Assembly (NCBI RefSeq): GCF_000737335.2
Contig: NZ_JMCC02000076.1
Coordinates: 25,866-89,865 of the forward strand
Source of the DNA: Enhygromyxa salina
GTDB lineage: Bacteria; Myxococcota_A; Polyangia; Nannocystales; Nannocystaceae
Direction: 5' to 3'
Length of the DNA: 64,000 nt
The position numbers and the translations under genes were made by a program. The notes below the pieces were generated by a model, which saw only the letters and a program-made list of their open reading frames with translations, did not search any database and was not told where the DNA came from. This document shows, in pieces, positions 17,485 to 27,285 of the stretch; positions within the stretch are counted from its first letter, which is position 1, and the number at the start of each line of letters is the position of its first letter.

Positions 17485-18174
17485 TCATGTCCCGCGGGCG
17501 AACCCGGGGAACACGGTGCCCCGATCCTCGGAACCGACCACCAATCGAATCGCGCAATTATGTGGATTGGGCTCGTCCTCAAACCACTCGGGCGAGCGAT
17601 GCAGCCACATCATCAAGAACGCCCGCAGCGTGACACCGTGACAAACCACGATCAGGTGCTCGATCCCATGCCGCTCGGCGTCACGGTGGAAGGTCCCAAA
17701 CGCCTGATGCACGCGGGTCGCAACGTCAAACCGGCTCTCGCCCAAGGGCATCCGCGCCCAGAACCGGCCCTCGAACGCCTCTTGCTTGGCGTAGTGAGCG
17801 TGCTCGGCCGGAAACAGCTCAGCGAGCTCCTCGTCGGGGACACCGTCGAACAACCCAAACTGTTGCTCGCACAAGAGCATGTGCTCGCGGCGATCCGTCA
17901 CCCAGCCGCCGGCTTCGGCGACGCCGGTCTCGATCCCGTCTGCGGTCTCGCGGGTCCTTCGGTAGGGGCTGACCCACAGGCGAACGTGCGGCTGCGCCCC
18001 CTCATAGGAGCCGTCGCGCAGCTGGGCCAGCGCCTCGCCCAAGAACCGACCCGCGGCCACGGCCTGCTCGTGGCCGCGGCTCGACAGCGGGATCGCGTGG
18101 TCCGCCATCTCACGGTGCACGTCCCTGTCAACGTTCCCGCGAGACTCCCCGTGCCGCACCAGGTAGATCCGCAT
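17485..18174 (-). CDS. Histidine phosphatase family protein (phosphoglycerate mutase-like)
   Basis: A 229-residue protein from ATG 18174 (MRIYLVRHGESRGNVDRD). The RHG triad at 7-9 carries the phosphorylated His. The second conserved region (LIVVCHGVTLRAFLM) supplies the other catalytic His, and a Glu lies between them in the PLGESRFDV helix. Such enzymes remove phosphate from small molecules or proteins. The specific substrate cannot be read from the sequence. Monocistronic on the minus strand between a palindromic repeat and a divergent small gene. Confidence 0.88.
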   Translation of the reverse strand: MRIYLVRHGESRGNVDRDVHREMADHAIPLSSRGHEQAVAAGRFLGEALAQLRDGSYEGAQPHVRLWVSPYRRTRETADGIETGVAEAGGWVTDRREHMLLCEQQFGLFDGVPDEELAELFPAEHAHYAKQEAFEGRFWARMPLGESRFDVATRVHQAFGTFHRDAERHGIEHLIVVCHGVTLRAFLMMWLHRSPEWFEDEPNPHNCAIRLVVGSEDRGTVFPGFARGT

Positions 18175-18316
18175 GGCCAAATCCTACCCCAGGAGCCCGT
18201 GGCGCAACGCATCACGCCGCCTCGCTTGGTCTTTCCGCCGAGCTCTTCGTCGCCGAAACTTCCAGTAGGAGCCCGCGGGTCGCGGTCACGCTCCTGAGTC
18301 GCGTACCATCGGATCC

Positions 18317-18394
18317 GTGCACCGACGTCGGCGAATCCTGCTCTTGATCGCGTTCGCGGTGATCGTGCTGCTGGCGATGTGCGCCGAGCTCTGA
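18317..18394 (+). CDS. Possible 25-residue membrane micropeptide
   Basis: GTG 18317 opens a 25-codon frame: four to five Arg/His residues, then a hydrophobic helix (ILLLIAFAVIVLLAM) and TGA at 18392-18394. It ends 15 nt before the DnaJ-like gene on the same strand. A tiny single-span peptide or leader is possible. There is no comparative support here. Confidence 0.22.
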   Translation: MHRRRRILLLIAFAVIVLLAMCAEL

Positions 18395-18409
18395 TGCGCT
18401 GCGCTTGCC

Positions 18410-18916
18410 GTGGGCCCATTCGGCAGTGACACTGCGGGCGTGGGCGAGCTCGGCAGCGTGTTCGAGGACGACGACGGGGAGCTCCCGCGCGGGCCGGATC
18501 TGCGCGTCAGCGTGGAGATCCCCCGGGCCGCGCTGGGGGCCACGCTCCGCGCACCGGTCCCCGCCCGGATCGCCGTGGATGGCGAGCTGCTCGAGCGGGT
18601 GGTCCTGCACGGGGAAGACCCCAACACGATCGAGCTGCACCTCCCCGAGCAGCTGCCCGAGCGCGCGATGCTGCGGCTGCGTGGCCAGGGCGCGGCGAGC
18701 GAAGATGGGCGCGCTGGGGATCTTCTTGTCGTCGTCGAGCTTGTCGATCGGCCCCCGCGGGACACCGAGGTGATCAGCTTCCCGACCCAGCAGCTGAGCC
18801 GGCGAGCAGACGACAGCGTGGCCGGCAGCGCGGGCGGTGAGACCGACATCACCTGGTGGGTGCTGATGGGCCTGGTGCTGCTGGGCGGCGGCGCGCTCTT
18901 GCTGCTGGCGCTGTGA
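18410..18916 (+). CDS. Membrane-anchored DnaJ C-terminal-like domain protein
   Basis: A 168-residue protein. Residues 28-115 follow the DnaJ/Hsp40 C-terminal substrate-binding pattern (DLRVSVEIPRAALGATLRAP, later LPEQLPERAMLRLRGQGA, GDLLVVVELVDRPP). There is no J-domain, no zinc finger and no HPD. A polar linker leads to one C-terminal helix (about 145-167, WWVLMGLVLLGGGALLLLAL), so the domain would be tail-anchored. No DnaK gene is near. This is a rare arrangement; the domain call is by pattern recognition. Confidence 0.6.
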   Translation: MGPFGSDTAGVGELGSVFEDDDGELPRGPDLRVSVEIPRAALGATLRAPVPARIAVDGELLERVVLHGEDPNTIELHLPEQLPERAMLRLRGQGAASEDGRAGDLLVVVELVDRPPRDTEVISFPTQQLSRRADDSVAGSAGGETDITWWVLMGLVLLGGGALLLLAL

Positions 18917-18931
18917 CAGACCCCGGTCTGC

Positions 18932-20050
18932 CTACTCGCCCTGCGCGGTCGGATACCCGCGATCGACCCACTCGTAGTAGCCCTCGTCCAGCACGGCGAT
19001 CTGCCCAAACCCGGCGGCATCCAGGGCGTCAAAGGACTGCCCCGAGACCGCGTGCGGGCAGCCACAATAGTTGACGATCCACACGTCCTTCGGCAGCTCG
19101 TCGATCACCAGCTCGAGATCGAAGAAGGGGATCGACACCGCCCCCGCGAGGTGGCCTTCAACAAAGTCCGCGTGCGGCCGGGCGTCCAGCAAGATCATCT
19201 TGGCGCCAGCATCGAGCGCGGCCTTGACCGCGTCGACCCCAATGTAGCGGCCGTCGATGAGCGTGAACGCGGGATCGGGCCCGTCGGGGTTGAGCACCGC
19301 GTCGGACACATCGGGCACGAAGGGCGGCAGCGGATCGGTGTCGGGCTCGCGCTCCCAGCTGCGGATCAGCTTGATGACGTCGTCGATCTGGGCGGGCGTG
19401 AGGTCGTCCATGCCGCCGTCGGCGTAGCTGGCCATCGGCGTGCCCGGGCGCCCGTTCACGATCGACTCGCGCAGGTAGCCGTCGCTGGCCATGGTCAAGA
19501 ACCACGGGTTCTCCAGGCTCATGTACGTGCCGCCCACGCCCAGCTCGCCGTGGCAGTCCTCGCAGCCGTACACCGCGTAGTAGGTCTCGCCGCGGAACAC
19601 GGACGACGCGGGGTCGATCTCGTAGCCATCGACGTCCGCGTCAGGCACGGTCTGCCACGACTTGATGAACGCGACCAGGTGGTCGATCTGCTGATCCGAC
19701 AGCGGCCCGGCCTTGACCGCGCCCCAGGCCGACATTGATGTCCCCGGACGCCCGTAGCGGATCGCGGCGGCCAAGAACGCCTCGTCGGCGAGGCGCAGGA
19801 ATTCTTGGTTGGCGAGCGCGTTGGCGTTGTCGGCGGCGTAGCCCTGGCCGACGTCACCGTGGCAAAACCCGCAGTATTGCTCGTAGAGCGCGGCCCCCTC
19901 GGCCTCCGGGCTGAGCTCGCCGGTCTCCGACTCGGCCTCGGTCCCGGCCGACTCGCTGGCCGACTCGCTGGCCGACTGGGCGGACTCATCGGCGGGGCTC
20001 GACACGCACGCGCCCACGCACAGCAACGACGCGAACCATCCCCGGCGCAT
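18932..20050 (-). CDS. Di-heme cytochrome c fused to a rhodanese domain, lipoprotein
   Basis: A 372-residue protein. A signal peptide ends at a Cys (LLCVGAC), followed by a Ser/Glu/Ala-rich linker. Two c-type heme domains follow: CGFCH at 60-64 with likely Met ligand M106 (GTSMSAW), and CEDCH at 163-167 with M206 (GTPMASY). From about 262 to the end is a rhodanese domain (MILLDARPHADFVEGHLAGA) with the active-site loop Cys at 329 in NYCGCPHA. Rhodaneses carry persulfide sulfur; joining one to two hemes suggests sulfur redox chemistry in the periplasm. It is the second gene of an operon, 1 bp after the redoxin gene. Confidence 0.88.
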   Translation of the reverse strand: MRRGWFASLLCVGACVSSPADESAQSASESASESAGTEAESETGELSPEAEGAALYEQYCGFCHGDVGQGYAADNANALANQEFLRLADEAFLAAAIRYGRPGTSMSAWGAVKAGPLSDQQIDHLVAFIKSWQTVPDADVDGYEIDPASSVFRGETYYAVYGCEDCHGELGVGGTYMSLENPWFLTMASDGYLRESIVNGRPGTPMASYADGGMDDLTPAQIDDVIKLIRSWEREPDTDPLPPFVPDVSDAVLNPDGPDPAFTLIDGRYIGVDAVKAALDAGAKMILLDARPHADFVEGHLAGAVSIPFFDLELVIDELPKDVWIVNYCGCPHAVSGQSFDALDAAGFGQIAVLDEGYYEWVDRGYPTAQGE

Positions 20051-20051
20051 G

Positions 20052-20855
20052 TCAGCCCTCGAGCGCAGCGATCACCGCGCCATACACGGTATCCCAGCCA
20101 CTTTGGGTGTTCAGATCAATGCTGGGGTTGGCGTCGGCGTAGTTGAAGTAGCTGTGCAGAACTCCGTTGGAGTCGTAGATGTAGATGTCGTCGGTGCCAA
20201 GGCCAATCTCGTTCATCAAGCCCCACGCGTTGGCCTGGGCGGTGTCCTGCACGAGCGGGAACGAGGCGCGATCAATGAATTCCTGCTGCGTGTCGGCGTA
20301 GCCGTCTTGGTTGAGCGCGACAAACCACACCTCGTGGCCCTTTAGCGTCAGCTGGGCCTGCATCTGCTCGAGCTTCTCGAGCGTGCCCTGGCAGATCTCG
20401 CAGGTCGAGCGCATCAGGGTGAACAGCGTGACGCGACCCTTGAAGGTCTCGAGGCTGTAGGTCTGGCCAAAGTTGCAGCTCTGCGGCTGGAAGTCCTCGA
20501 GCTCGAAGTAGGCCCAGGTCGAGCCGGGGCTCATCGGCGTGTCGGGCTGGGCGGCGTTGGCGGGGATCGGTTGGGTGCCGTTGGGGCCAGTGCAGTTGGG
20601 ATCGCCGTCGCCATCCCCGTCCCCGCTCGGGTCGCCATCCCCGTCCCCATCGCCGCTCGGATCCCCGTCCCCATCGCCGCTCGGATCCCCGTCCCCATCA
20701 CCGCTCGGGTCGCCATCCCCGTCCCCATCGCCGCTCGGATCCCCGTCCCCATCGCCGTCTCCGCTGGTCTCCGTGTCGGCGTTGTCGACCTCGCTGCTTG
20801 GGCAGGCGAGCAGCAGGGGGACACACATCAAGACAGCGCGCAGAGGATCGTTCAT
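20052..20855 (-). CDS. Thioredoxin/redoxin-fold lipoprotein with GD-repeat linker
   Basis: A 267-residue protein from ATG 20855. The signal peptide ends at LLLAC. Residues 30-75 are GDGDGDPSGD repeats. The C-terminal domain has strand-helix order of AhpC/TlpA-type redoxins. The redox motif is CEIC at 152-155 (STCEICQGTLEKLEQM), with a later EVWFVALNQDGYADTQQEF segment. It probably handles disulfides or sulfur outside the inner membrane. It lies 1 bp upstream of the cytochrome c/rhodanese gene and is surely co-transcribed with it. Confidence 0.85.
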   Translation of the reverse strand: MNDPLRAVLMCVPLLLACPSSEVDNADTETSGDGDGDGDPSGDGDGDGDPSGDGDGDPSGDGDGDPSGDGDGDGDPSGDGDGDGDPNCTGPNGTQPIPANAAQPDTPMSPGSTWAYFELEDFQPQSCNFGQTYSLETFKGRVTLFTLMRSTCEICQGTLEKLEQMQAQLTLKGHEVWFVALNQDGYADTQQEFIDRASFPLVQDTAQANAWGLMNEIGLGTDDIYIYDSNGVLHSYFNYADANPSIDLNTQSGWDTVYGAVIAALEG

Positions 20856-21087
20856 GCCGGGCTCCGGGGGGGCGAGAGTACCACCCCGCACAACGCGTCC
20901 CAGGTCGGTGTGCCTCGCAGCTCGCTGTCACTCGCTGCTCACGCGTGCACCGGCGGATGCCTTGGACGGCGCCAATTCGCGCGGCCGGAGCCCAGCGCTG
21001 CAGCCCGCGGGGCCAGGCCGGCGACGACAACGACAACAAGTTGGCCAAAGCGCTCCACCCTCTGTACCCTGAAACCGAATCGCCTCG

Positions 21088-22194
21088 ATGTCGATCCCCA
21101 ACCTCCATCAGCTCCTCAAGGCCATGCTCGATCAGGGGGCGACGGATCTGCACGTCACCACCGCCTCACCGCCGATGCTGCGGCTCGACGGTCGGCTGGT
21201 CCCGCTGCGCACGCCCCCGTTCAGCCCCGACGACTGCAAGTCGCTGTGCTATTCGATCCTCTCGGACAAGCAGAAACACCGGTTCGAAGAGGAGCAAGAG
21301 CTCGATCTCTCGTTCGGGGTCAAGGGCCTGGCCCGGTTCCGCGCCAACCTCTACATGCAAAAGAGCGCGGTCGCCGGGGCGTTTCGCCTGATCCCCTACA
21401 ACATCCGCACCTTCGACGAGCTCAAGCTGCCCCCGGTCATCAAGGAGCTGGCCCGAAAGCCGCGCGGGATGGTGTTGGTCACGGGCCCAACCGGCTCGGG
21501 CAAGAGCACCACGCTCGCGGCGATGCTCGATCTGATCAACCGCGAGCGGCGCGAGCACATCATCACGCTCGAAGATCCGATCGAGTACATCCACCAGCAC
21601 CAAAAGTGCCTGGTCAACCAGCGCGAGATCGGCTCGGACTCCATCAGCTTCACCCGCGCGCTCAAGTCGATCCTGCGCCAGGATCCCGACGTGGTCCTGA
21701 TCGGCGAGATGCGTGACCCCGAGACGATCGGGGCCGCGCTGACCGTGGCCGAGACCGGCCACTTGACCTTCGGCACGCTGCACACCAACAGCGCGCTGCA
21801 GACCATCAACCGTATCATCGACGTGTTCCCGCCCCACCAGCAGAGCCAGATCCGCGCGCAGCTGAGCTTCGTGCTCGAGGGCGTGGTCTGTCAGGCGCTG
21901 CTGCCCCGCAAGGGCGGCGGTCGGGTGCTCTCGGTCGAAGTCATGATCCCCACCCCCGCGATCCGCAACCTGATCCGCGAAGACAAGGTCCACCAGATCT
22001 ACTCGCAGATGCAGGTTGGCCAGGGCGAGCACGGCATGCAGACATTCAACCAATCGCTCGCCGAGCTCGTGCTCACCGATCAGCTCGAGCGCGAAGAGGC
22101 CATGGCTCGCTCGAGCCAACAGACCGAGCTCGACTCGATGCTCAAAGCGGGCAAGGGCCTGTCACACATCCAGCGAAAAGACAGGGGATACTGA
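21088..22194 (+). CDS. pilT: Type IV pilus retraction ATPase PilT
   Basis: A 368-residue hexameric ATPase of normal PilT length that drives pilus retraction and twitching or social motility. Walker A is GPTGSGKST at 133-141. The Asp and Walker B boxes are LEDPIEYIH and DPDVVLIGEMRDPETI, and the His box is TFGTLHTNSALQTINRII. The PilT signature AIRNLIRE is present near residue 290, which separates it from PilB. Its stop overlaps the pilC start by one base (TGATG at 22192-22196). Confidence 0.97.
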   Translation: MSIPNLHQLLKAMLDQGATDLHVTTASPPMLRLDGRLVPLRTPPFSPDDCKSLCYSILSDKQKHRFEEEQELDLSFGVKGLARFRANLYMQKSAVAGAFRLIPYNIRTFDELKLPPVIKELARKPRGMVLVTGPTGSGKSTTLAAMLDLINRERREHIITLEDPIEYIHQHQKCLVNQREIGSDSISFTRALKSILRQDPDVVLIGEMRDPETIGAALTVAETGHLTFGTLHTNSALQTINRIIDVFPPHQQSQIRAQLSFVLEGVVCQALLPRKGGGRVLSVEVMIPTPAIRNLIREDKVHQIYSQMQVGQGEHGMQTFNQSLAELVLTDQLEREEAMARSSQQTELDSMLKAGKGLSHIQRKDRGY

Positions 22195-23399
22195 TGGCAG
22201 CGTGGATTTGGGAAGCGTCGACCCGCGCGGGCGAGCACCGCTCGGGCACCATGGAAGCCGACAGCGAGAACGTGGTCCGCGACCGCCTGTCGGCGCAGGG
22301 CATGGTCATCAACAGCGTCAAGAAGAAGCCGGTCGCGCTCAAGCTGCCCACGCTCGGCTCCGGCGTCTCGCTCAAGGATCTGGTCGTCTTCACCCGCACC
22401 TTCTCGACCATGGTCGACGCTGGCCTGCCGCTCGTGCAGTGCCTGGACATGCTGTCCAGCCAGGCAGAGAACAAGCACTTCGGCGGGATCTTGGCCAAGG
22501 TCAAGGCCGACGTGGAGTCAGGCAAGTCGCTGAGCGAGTCCATGGCCAAGCACCCCAAGGTGTTCGACCAGCTGTTCTCGAACTTGGTCGCCGCGGGCGA
22601 GGCCGGCGGCATCTTGGATCTGATCTTTCGCCGGATGGCGACCTATCTCGAGAAGTCGGCAAAGCTCGCTCGTCAGGTCCGCGGCGCGTTGGTCTACCCA
22701 ACCGCGATCGTGGTCGTGGGTGTTGGCGTCATGATCATCATGATGACCTTCGTGCTGCCCACCTTCGAGACCATGTTCAAGGATCTCGGGGCCGGCTCGC
22801 TGCCGGGCCCCACCCGGGTGGTCCTGGGCATCAGCCACTTCATCACTGGCAACGCGCTGATCCTGATCCCGCTGGTCGTCGCGGCCGGCTTCGGGATCTC
22901 GGCGTTCAAGCGGACCACGCAGGGCCGCTACATGTGGGACAGCATGCTGCTCAAGCTGCCGATCTTCGGCAACGTGGTGCGCAAGGGCGCCGTCGCCCGG
23001 TTCACGCGCACGCTTGGCACCTTGCTGGCCTCGGGTGTGCCGATCCTCGACGCGATGGACATCGTCGCGCGCACGGCCGGCAACGCCGTGATCCAAAAGG
23101 GCATTCTCTACGCCCGCGAGAAGGTGTCCGAGGGTAAAGACATCGCCTCGCCGCTGCTCGAGACCGGCATCTTCCCGCCCATGGTCGTGCAGATGATCGG
23201 CGTGGGTGAGCAGACCGGCGCGATGGACGACATGCTGCAGAAGATCGCCGACTTCTACGAAGAAGAGGTCGACGCAGCGGTGGCCGCGATGTCGGCCATG
23301 CTCGAGCCGCTGATCCTGGTGTTCCTCGGGGTCGGCGTCGGCGGCATGCTGATCGCCATGTACCTCCCGATCTTCGACGTCGCAGGCGGCATCAAGTAG
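22194..23399 (+). CDS. pilC: Type IV pilus inner-membrane platform protein PilC
   Basis: A 401-residue protein with two GspF/PilC domains. The first is FTRTFSTMVDAGLPLVQCLD and the second FTRTLGTLLASGVPILDAMD. Three membrane helices lie at about 165-190, 217-237 and 375-395. It is the platform on which PilB and PilT act. Translation is coupled to pilT by the TGATG overlap. PilS begins 2 bp after its stop. Confidence 0.96.
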   Translation: MAAWIWEASTRAGEHRSGTMEADSENVVRDRLSAQGMVINSVKKKPVALKLPTLGSGVSLKDLVVFTRTFSTMVDAGLPLVQCLDMLSSQAENKHFGGILAKVKADVESGKSLSESMAKHPKVFDQLFSNLVAAGEAGGILDLIFRRMATYLEKSAKLARQVRGALVYPTAIVVVGVGVMIIMMTFVLPTFETMFKDLGAGSLPGPTRVVLGISHFITGNALILIPLVVAAGFGISAFKRTTQGRYMWDSMLLKLPIFGNVVRKGAVARFTRTLGTLLASGVPILDAMDIVARTAGNAVIQKGILYAREKVSEGKDIASPLLETGIFPPMVVQMIGVGEQTGAMDDMLQKIADFYEEEVDAAVAAMSAMLEPLILVFLGVGVGGMLIAMYLPIFDVAGGIK

Positions 23400-23401
23400 C
23401 C

Positions 23402-25141
23402 GTGGCCCCCGACGCCGAGACCTCTGGAGTCGCGATGCTCAGCGCGGAGCTGCAGGTCAATCTCGGCACCGAACTCAAAGACGGACCTGGGCCCCCGCCG
23501 CGCAGGCCCGACACCGGGCCCGAGGCGATGCGCCGACGCATCTCCTACTTCATGTTCTTTCGGCTGGTCCTGGTCGCGCTGTTCGCCCTGATCTTGACCT
23601 ACACCACCTGGCTCGCCGAGCAGCACACGCTCACCCCCGGTGAATGGCTCGGCTGGACCGCGGTCGCCAGCGGCTTCGTCGTCACCTTGGTGTTCGCGTG
23701 GCAGATCCGGCCGCAGCCTGGCGTCCGGACCTCGAGCAAGAGACTGCGCGCGATCAGCTGGGCGCAGTCGGCGTTTGACATCGTGTTCGCGATGATCGCC
23801 GTTGGCCTGACCGGCGGCGTCGACTCGGACCTCGCGTTCTTGTTTCTCATCGCCGTGCTCGGGGCGGCGACGATGGGCGACCGACGGCAGATCCTCGCGG
23901 TCGCGACCGCGTGCGGGCTGCTCTACGTCAGCCTGAGCATGGCCCAGTTCGTCGGCGTGCTGAGCGGCCTCACGGGTCCCGGCGTCGGGGCGGTGATCGA
24001 GCCGGCGCAGCTGTGGGTCGCGCTGTTGCGCAATGCTGGGGCGATCGCGGTCGTAGCGATGCTGTCGAGCTACCTCAACACCCAGCTGTTGTCGTCGGTC
24101 ATGCAGCTCGGCAGCCTGCGCACGCTCAACGAGAACATCGTCCGTTCGCTCAGCTCGGGGCTCCTGACCGTCGATCAGTCCGGGATCGTGTTGTTCGCCA
24201 ACCCCACCGCCGCGGCCTTGCTCGGCCGGACCGGCGACCTCGTTGGGTGCGACTGCGAAGCGCTGCTGCCTGGAGTGCGTGGGCACCTCGACGACTCGGG
24301 CGGCGTCCGCAACCGCTTCGAGCTGACCGTCAACCGCGTCAACGACAACCGCCGCGTCAACCTGGGCCTCGCGTGCAGCACCCTGCTCGACGCCGAGGGC
24401 CTGTTCTTGGGTCACATCGTCAACTTCCAAGACGTCACGGATCTGCGCGAGATGGAGCGCGTGCTGCGACGCAACGAGCGGCTGACCGCGCTCGGGACCT
24501 TGGCGGCCTCGGTCGCCCACGAGGTCCGCAACCCGCTCGCCGCGATCTCGGGCTGCGCCGAGCTGCTCGAGGACGACGTTGGCGAAGAGGACCAGCGCCT
24601 GATCCGGGTGATCCGCAGCGAGTCGGCCCGGCTCGCCGACATCGTGTCCGAGCTGCTCGACTACACCCGCCCGCGCGAGCTGGTGCGCTCCAACATCGAG
24701 CTTGGCCGCGCGCTCGTCGAGCTCGCCGACAGCTTTCGCGCCGACCCGACCAACGCCAGCGTCGAGCTCGTCGTCACTGTCCCCAAGCAGCCGGTCCCCG
24801 TCGAGCTCGACATCTCGCAGCTGACCCAGGTGCTGTGGAACCTGGTCCGCAACGGCGCCCAAGCCATGGACGGCGAGGGCCGGCTCGAGCTCGAGCTCGA
24901 GCCGCGAGACGACCACGTATACCTGCGCGTACGCGACTTTGGCAGCGGGATCGAGGCCGCGGCGCTCGGTAAGATCTTCGAGCCCTTCTACTCGACCAAG
25001 AGCGGCGGGACCGGGATTGGCCTGGCGCTGGTTCACCGGATCGTTGAAGAGCACGGCGGCGTGATCAAGGTCGAGTCGACGGTGGGCAAAGGCACGGTGT
25101 TCACCGTGAAGCTGCCGCGCCGGGCCCCTACGCTGAGCTGA
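23402..25141 (+). CDS. pilS: PilS-type sensor histidine kinase
   Basis: A 579-residue membrane sensor kinase. About six membrane helices occupy 50-225, a PAS domain lies near 240-345, the HisKA H-box is SVAHEVRNPLAAI with H373, and the HATPase region has WNLVRNGAQAM, DFGSGI and GGTGIGLALVHRI. It should phosphorylate a PilR-type NtrC regulator of the pilin gene, but no pilR or pilA is found downstream. GTG start 2 bp after pilC. The stop TGA lies within the first two units of a CTGAG microsatellite. Confidence 0.9.
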   Translation: MAPDAETSGVAMLSAELQVNLGTELKDGPGPPPRRPDTGPEAMRRRISYFMFFRLVLVALFALILTYTTWLAEQHTLTPGEWLGWTAVASGFVVTLVFAWQIRPQPGVRTSSKRLRAISWAQSAFDIVFAMIAVGLTGGVDSDLAFLFLIAVLGAATMGDRRQILAVATACGLLYVSLSMAQFVGVLSGLTGPGVGAVIEPAQLWVALLRNAGAIAVVAMLSSYLNTQLLSSVMQLGSLRTLNENIVRSLSSGLLTVDQSGIVLFANPTAAALLGRTGDLVGCDCEALLPGVRGHLDDSGGVRNRFELTVNRVNDNRRVNLGLACSTLLDAEGLFLGHIVNFQDVTDLREMERVLRRNERLTALGTLAASVAHEVRNPLAAISGCAELLEDDVGEEDQRLIRVIRSESARLADIVSELLDYTRPRELVRSNIELGRALVELADSFRADPTNASVELVVTVPKQPVPVELDISQLTQVLWNLVRNGAQAMDGEGRLELELEPRDDHVYLRVRDFGSGIEAAALGKIFEPFYSTKSGGTGIGLALVHRIVEEHGGVIKVESTVGKGTVFTVKLPRRAPTLS

Positions 25142-25187
25142 GCTGAGCTGAGCTGAGCTGAGCTGAGCTGAGCTGAGCTGAGCTGAG
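25133..25187. repeat. (CTGAG)11 microsatellite at the pilS stop codon
   Basis: Eleven perfect CTGAG units run without a break. The pilS stop (TGA, 25139-25141) falls within the first two units, so changes in copy number should not alter the PilS protein. They could alter the distance to the terminator. Confidence 0.95.
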
Positions 25188-25203
25188 CCCAACCCGTTTG
25201 CCC

Positions 25204-25229
25204 GCCGAGGCTTCTGTGGAAGCCTCGGC
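25204..25229. terminator. Bidirectional hairpin between pilS and the kinase-like gene
   Basis: A perfect 11-bp stem (GCCGAGGCTTC / GAAGCCTCGGC) with a TGTG loop lies between two convergent genes. There is no long T tract on either side. Position and stability fit a shared terminator. Confidence 0.7.
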
Positions 25230-25249
25230 TTCGCCGGTGCAGACCCCAG

Positions 25250-26266
25250 CTATTCCCACGCCAGCGTGCTCAGCGACGCGTCAACCAGCGCGCCCATGGT
25301 CTGGCAGCGCTCGAAGCGACGGTCCCCGTACGCGTCGATCAACCCGGCCCGCAGCGCCGCCACGTTGGCCTCGGGCGCGAGCTCGTCAAACCGCATCACA
25401 TCCAGCAATTGCCGCAAGCGCTCCGCTTCACTGGTCGCCCGGTGGCGGATCAGGCTGCGCTCTTCTTGCTGATATTGCCGCGTGGTCGCCTGCTCCATGC
25501 AGCGCATGCCCAATTTGATGATGGGATTGTTCTCTACATAATAATTGGGCTGATACACGCGAATGTTGCCCTCGTAGCTCTGCTGATCAAAGTCGATCGC
25601 GCGCAGCCGGTAGCTGGTCTCGTCAAAGTCTGGCGTGATGTCGACGACGAAGTTGCCGGCGTGCATGTCACCGAGCAGGCGAATGAAGCAGCGCTCACAG
25701 AACTTGACGAATTCCTTGGCGAGCCGGACCTCGTCGAGGTGCTTGTCCTCGAGGTGGTCACGCATGAACACGTCGCCCGGGATCCCGGCGATGTGCGACT
25801 CGACCAGGGTGTCGTCGTGGGTCATGAACTCGAGCCGGTTGGGCGACAGGATGTGCTCGAGCTCGAGCCCGTAGACCCGCGAGGCGTCGGCCCGCTTGAC
25901 GTAGAAGTAGTCGAAGTTCTCGTTGAGGGTGTTGAGGATCCGGACCCGGAACGGCTGGGTGTTGCCGTAGGAGCACACGTCGACCCGGTCGGTCACGAGG
26001 TGCTGCATCAGCGAGAGATCACCCGTCACCCGCAGCGTCGCGTAGGTGTCGACCAGGGCCCGGTTGATCCGCTTGCGCTCGCTCGCGGGGTACAGCACCG
26101 ACTCCCACAGCGTGTCGCGGCCGCGCTTGTCGTAGACCGGGACGGTGTCGCCGTAGTAGGTGAGATCCTCGTAGCGGATCGGTAGCCGCAGCTCACGACC
26201 GTGTCCGACCAAGTAGCGACGCAGCGCGTCGGACACCCGGTAGGGCTGCTTCTTGCGCGAGATCAT
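25250..26266 (-). CDS. Protein-kinase-like-fold protein of unknown substrate
   Basis: A 338-residue protein from ATG 26266 (MISRKKQPYRVSDALRRYLV); an upstream 66-codon extension codes poorly and is rejected. Residues FYVKRADASRVYGLELEHIL could give the ATP-binding Lys and Glu. LLGDMHAGNFVVDI is a D-x-H-x-G-N catalytic loop and RAIDFDQQSY a DFD metal-binding motif. This is the plan of aminoglycoside-phosphotransferase/ABC1-like members of the protein kinase superfamily, not of eukaryotic-type kinases. It converges on pilS. The sequence is unlike named families I know. Confidence 0.68.
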   Translation of the reverse strand: MISRKKQPYRVSDALRRYLVGHGRELRLPIRYEDLTYYGDTVPVYDKRGRDTLWESVLYPASERKRINRALVDTYATLRVTGDLSLMQHLVTDRVDVCSYGNTQPFRVRILNTLNENFDYFYVKRADASRVYGLELEHILSPNRLEFMTHDDTLVESHIAGIPGDVFMRDHLEDKHLDEVRLAKEFVKFCERCFIRLLGDMHAGNFVVDITPDFDETSYRLRAIDFDQQSYEGNIRVYQPNYYVENNPIIKLGMRCMEQATTRQYQQEERSLIRHRATSEAERLRQLLDVMRFDELAPEANVAALRAGLIDAYGDRRFERCQTMGALVDASLSTLAWE

Positions 26267-26327
26267 CGGCACCGGCTCAGCATCGCACGACTGGCTGGTT
26301 TCGGCTCGGTGCCCCGGTGACGATCTT

Positions 26328-27242
<915 letters not shown>

Positions 27243-27285
27243 GGTGCACATCATACTGTGCCCACATCCCTGCGCGTTGGTGCGG

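Noticed and set aside
25133..25187. Pentamer repeat considered as an origin iteron or att site
   Set aside because: No DnaA boxes, AT-rich unwinding element or integrase nearby.
23255..25192. 645-codon minus frame beginning in the CTGAG repeat
   Set aside because: Shadow of pilS and pilC; the repeat creates an artificial SAQLS run.
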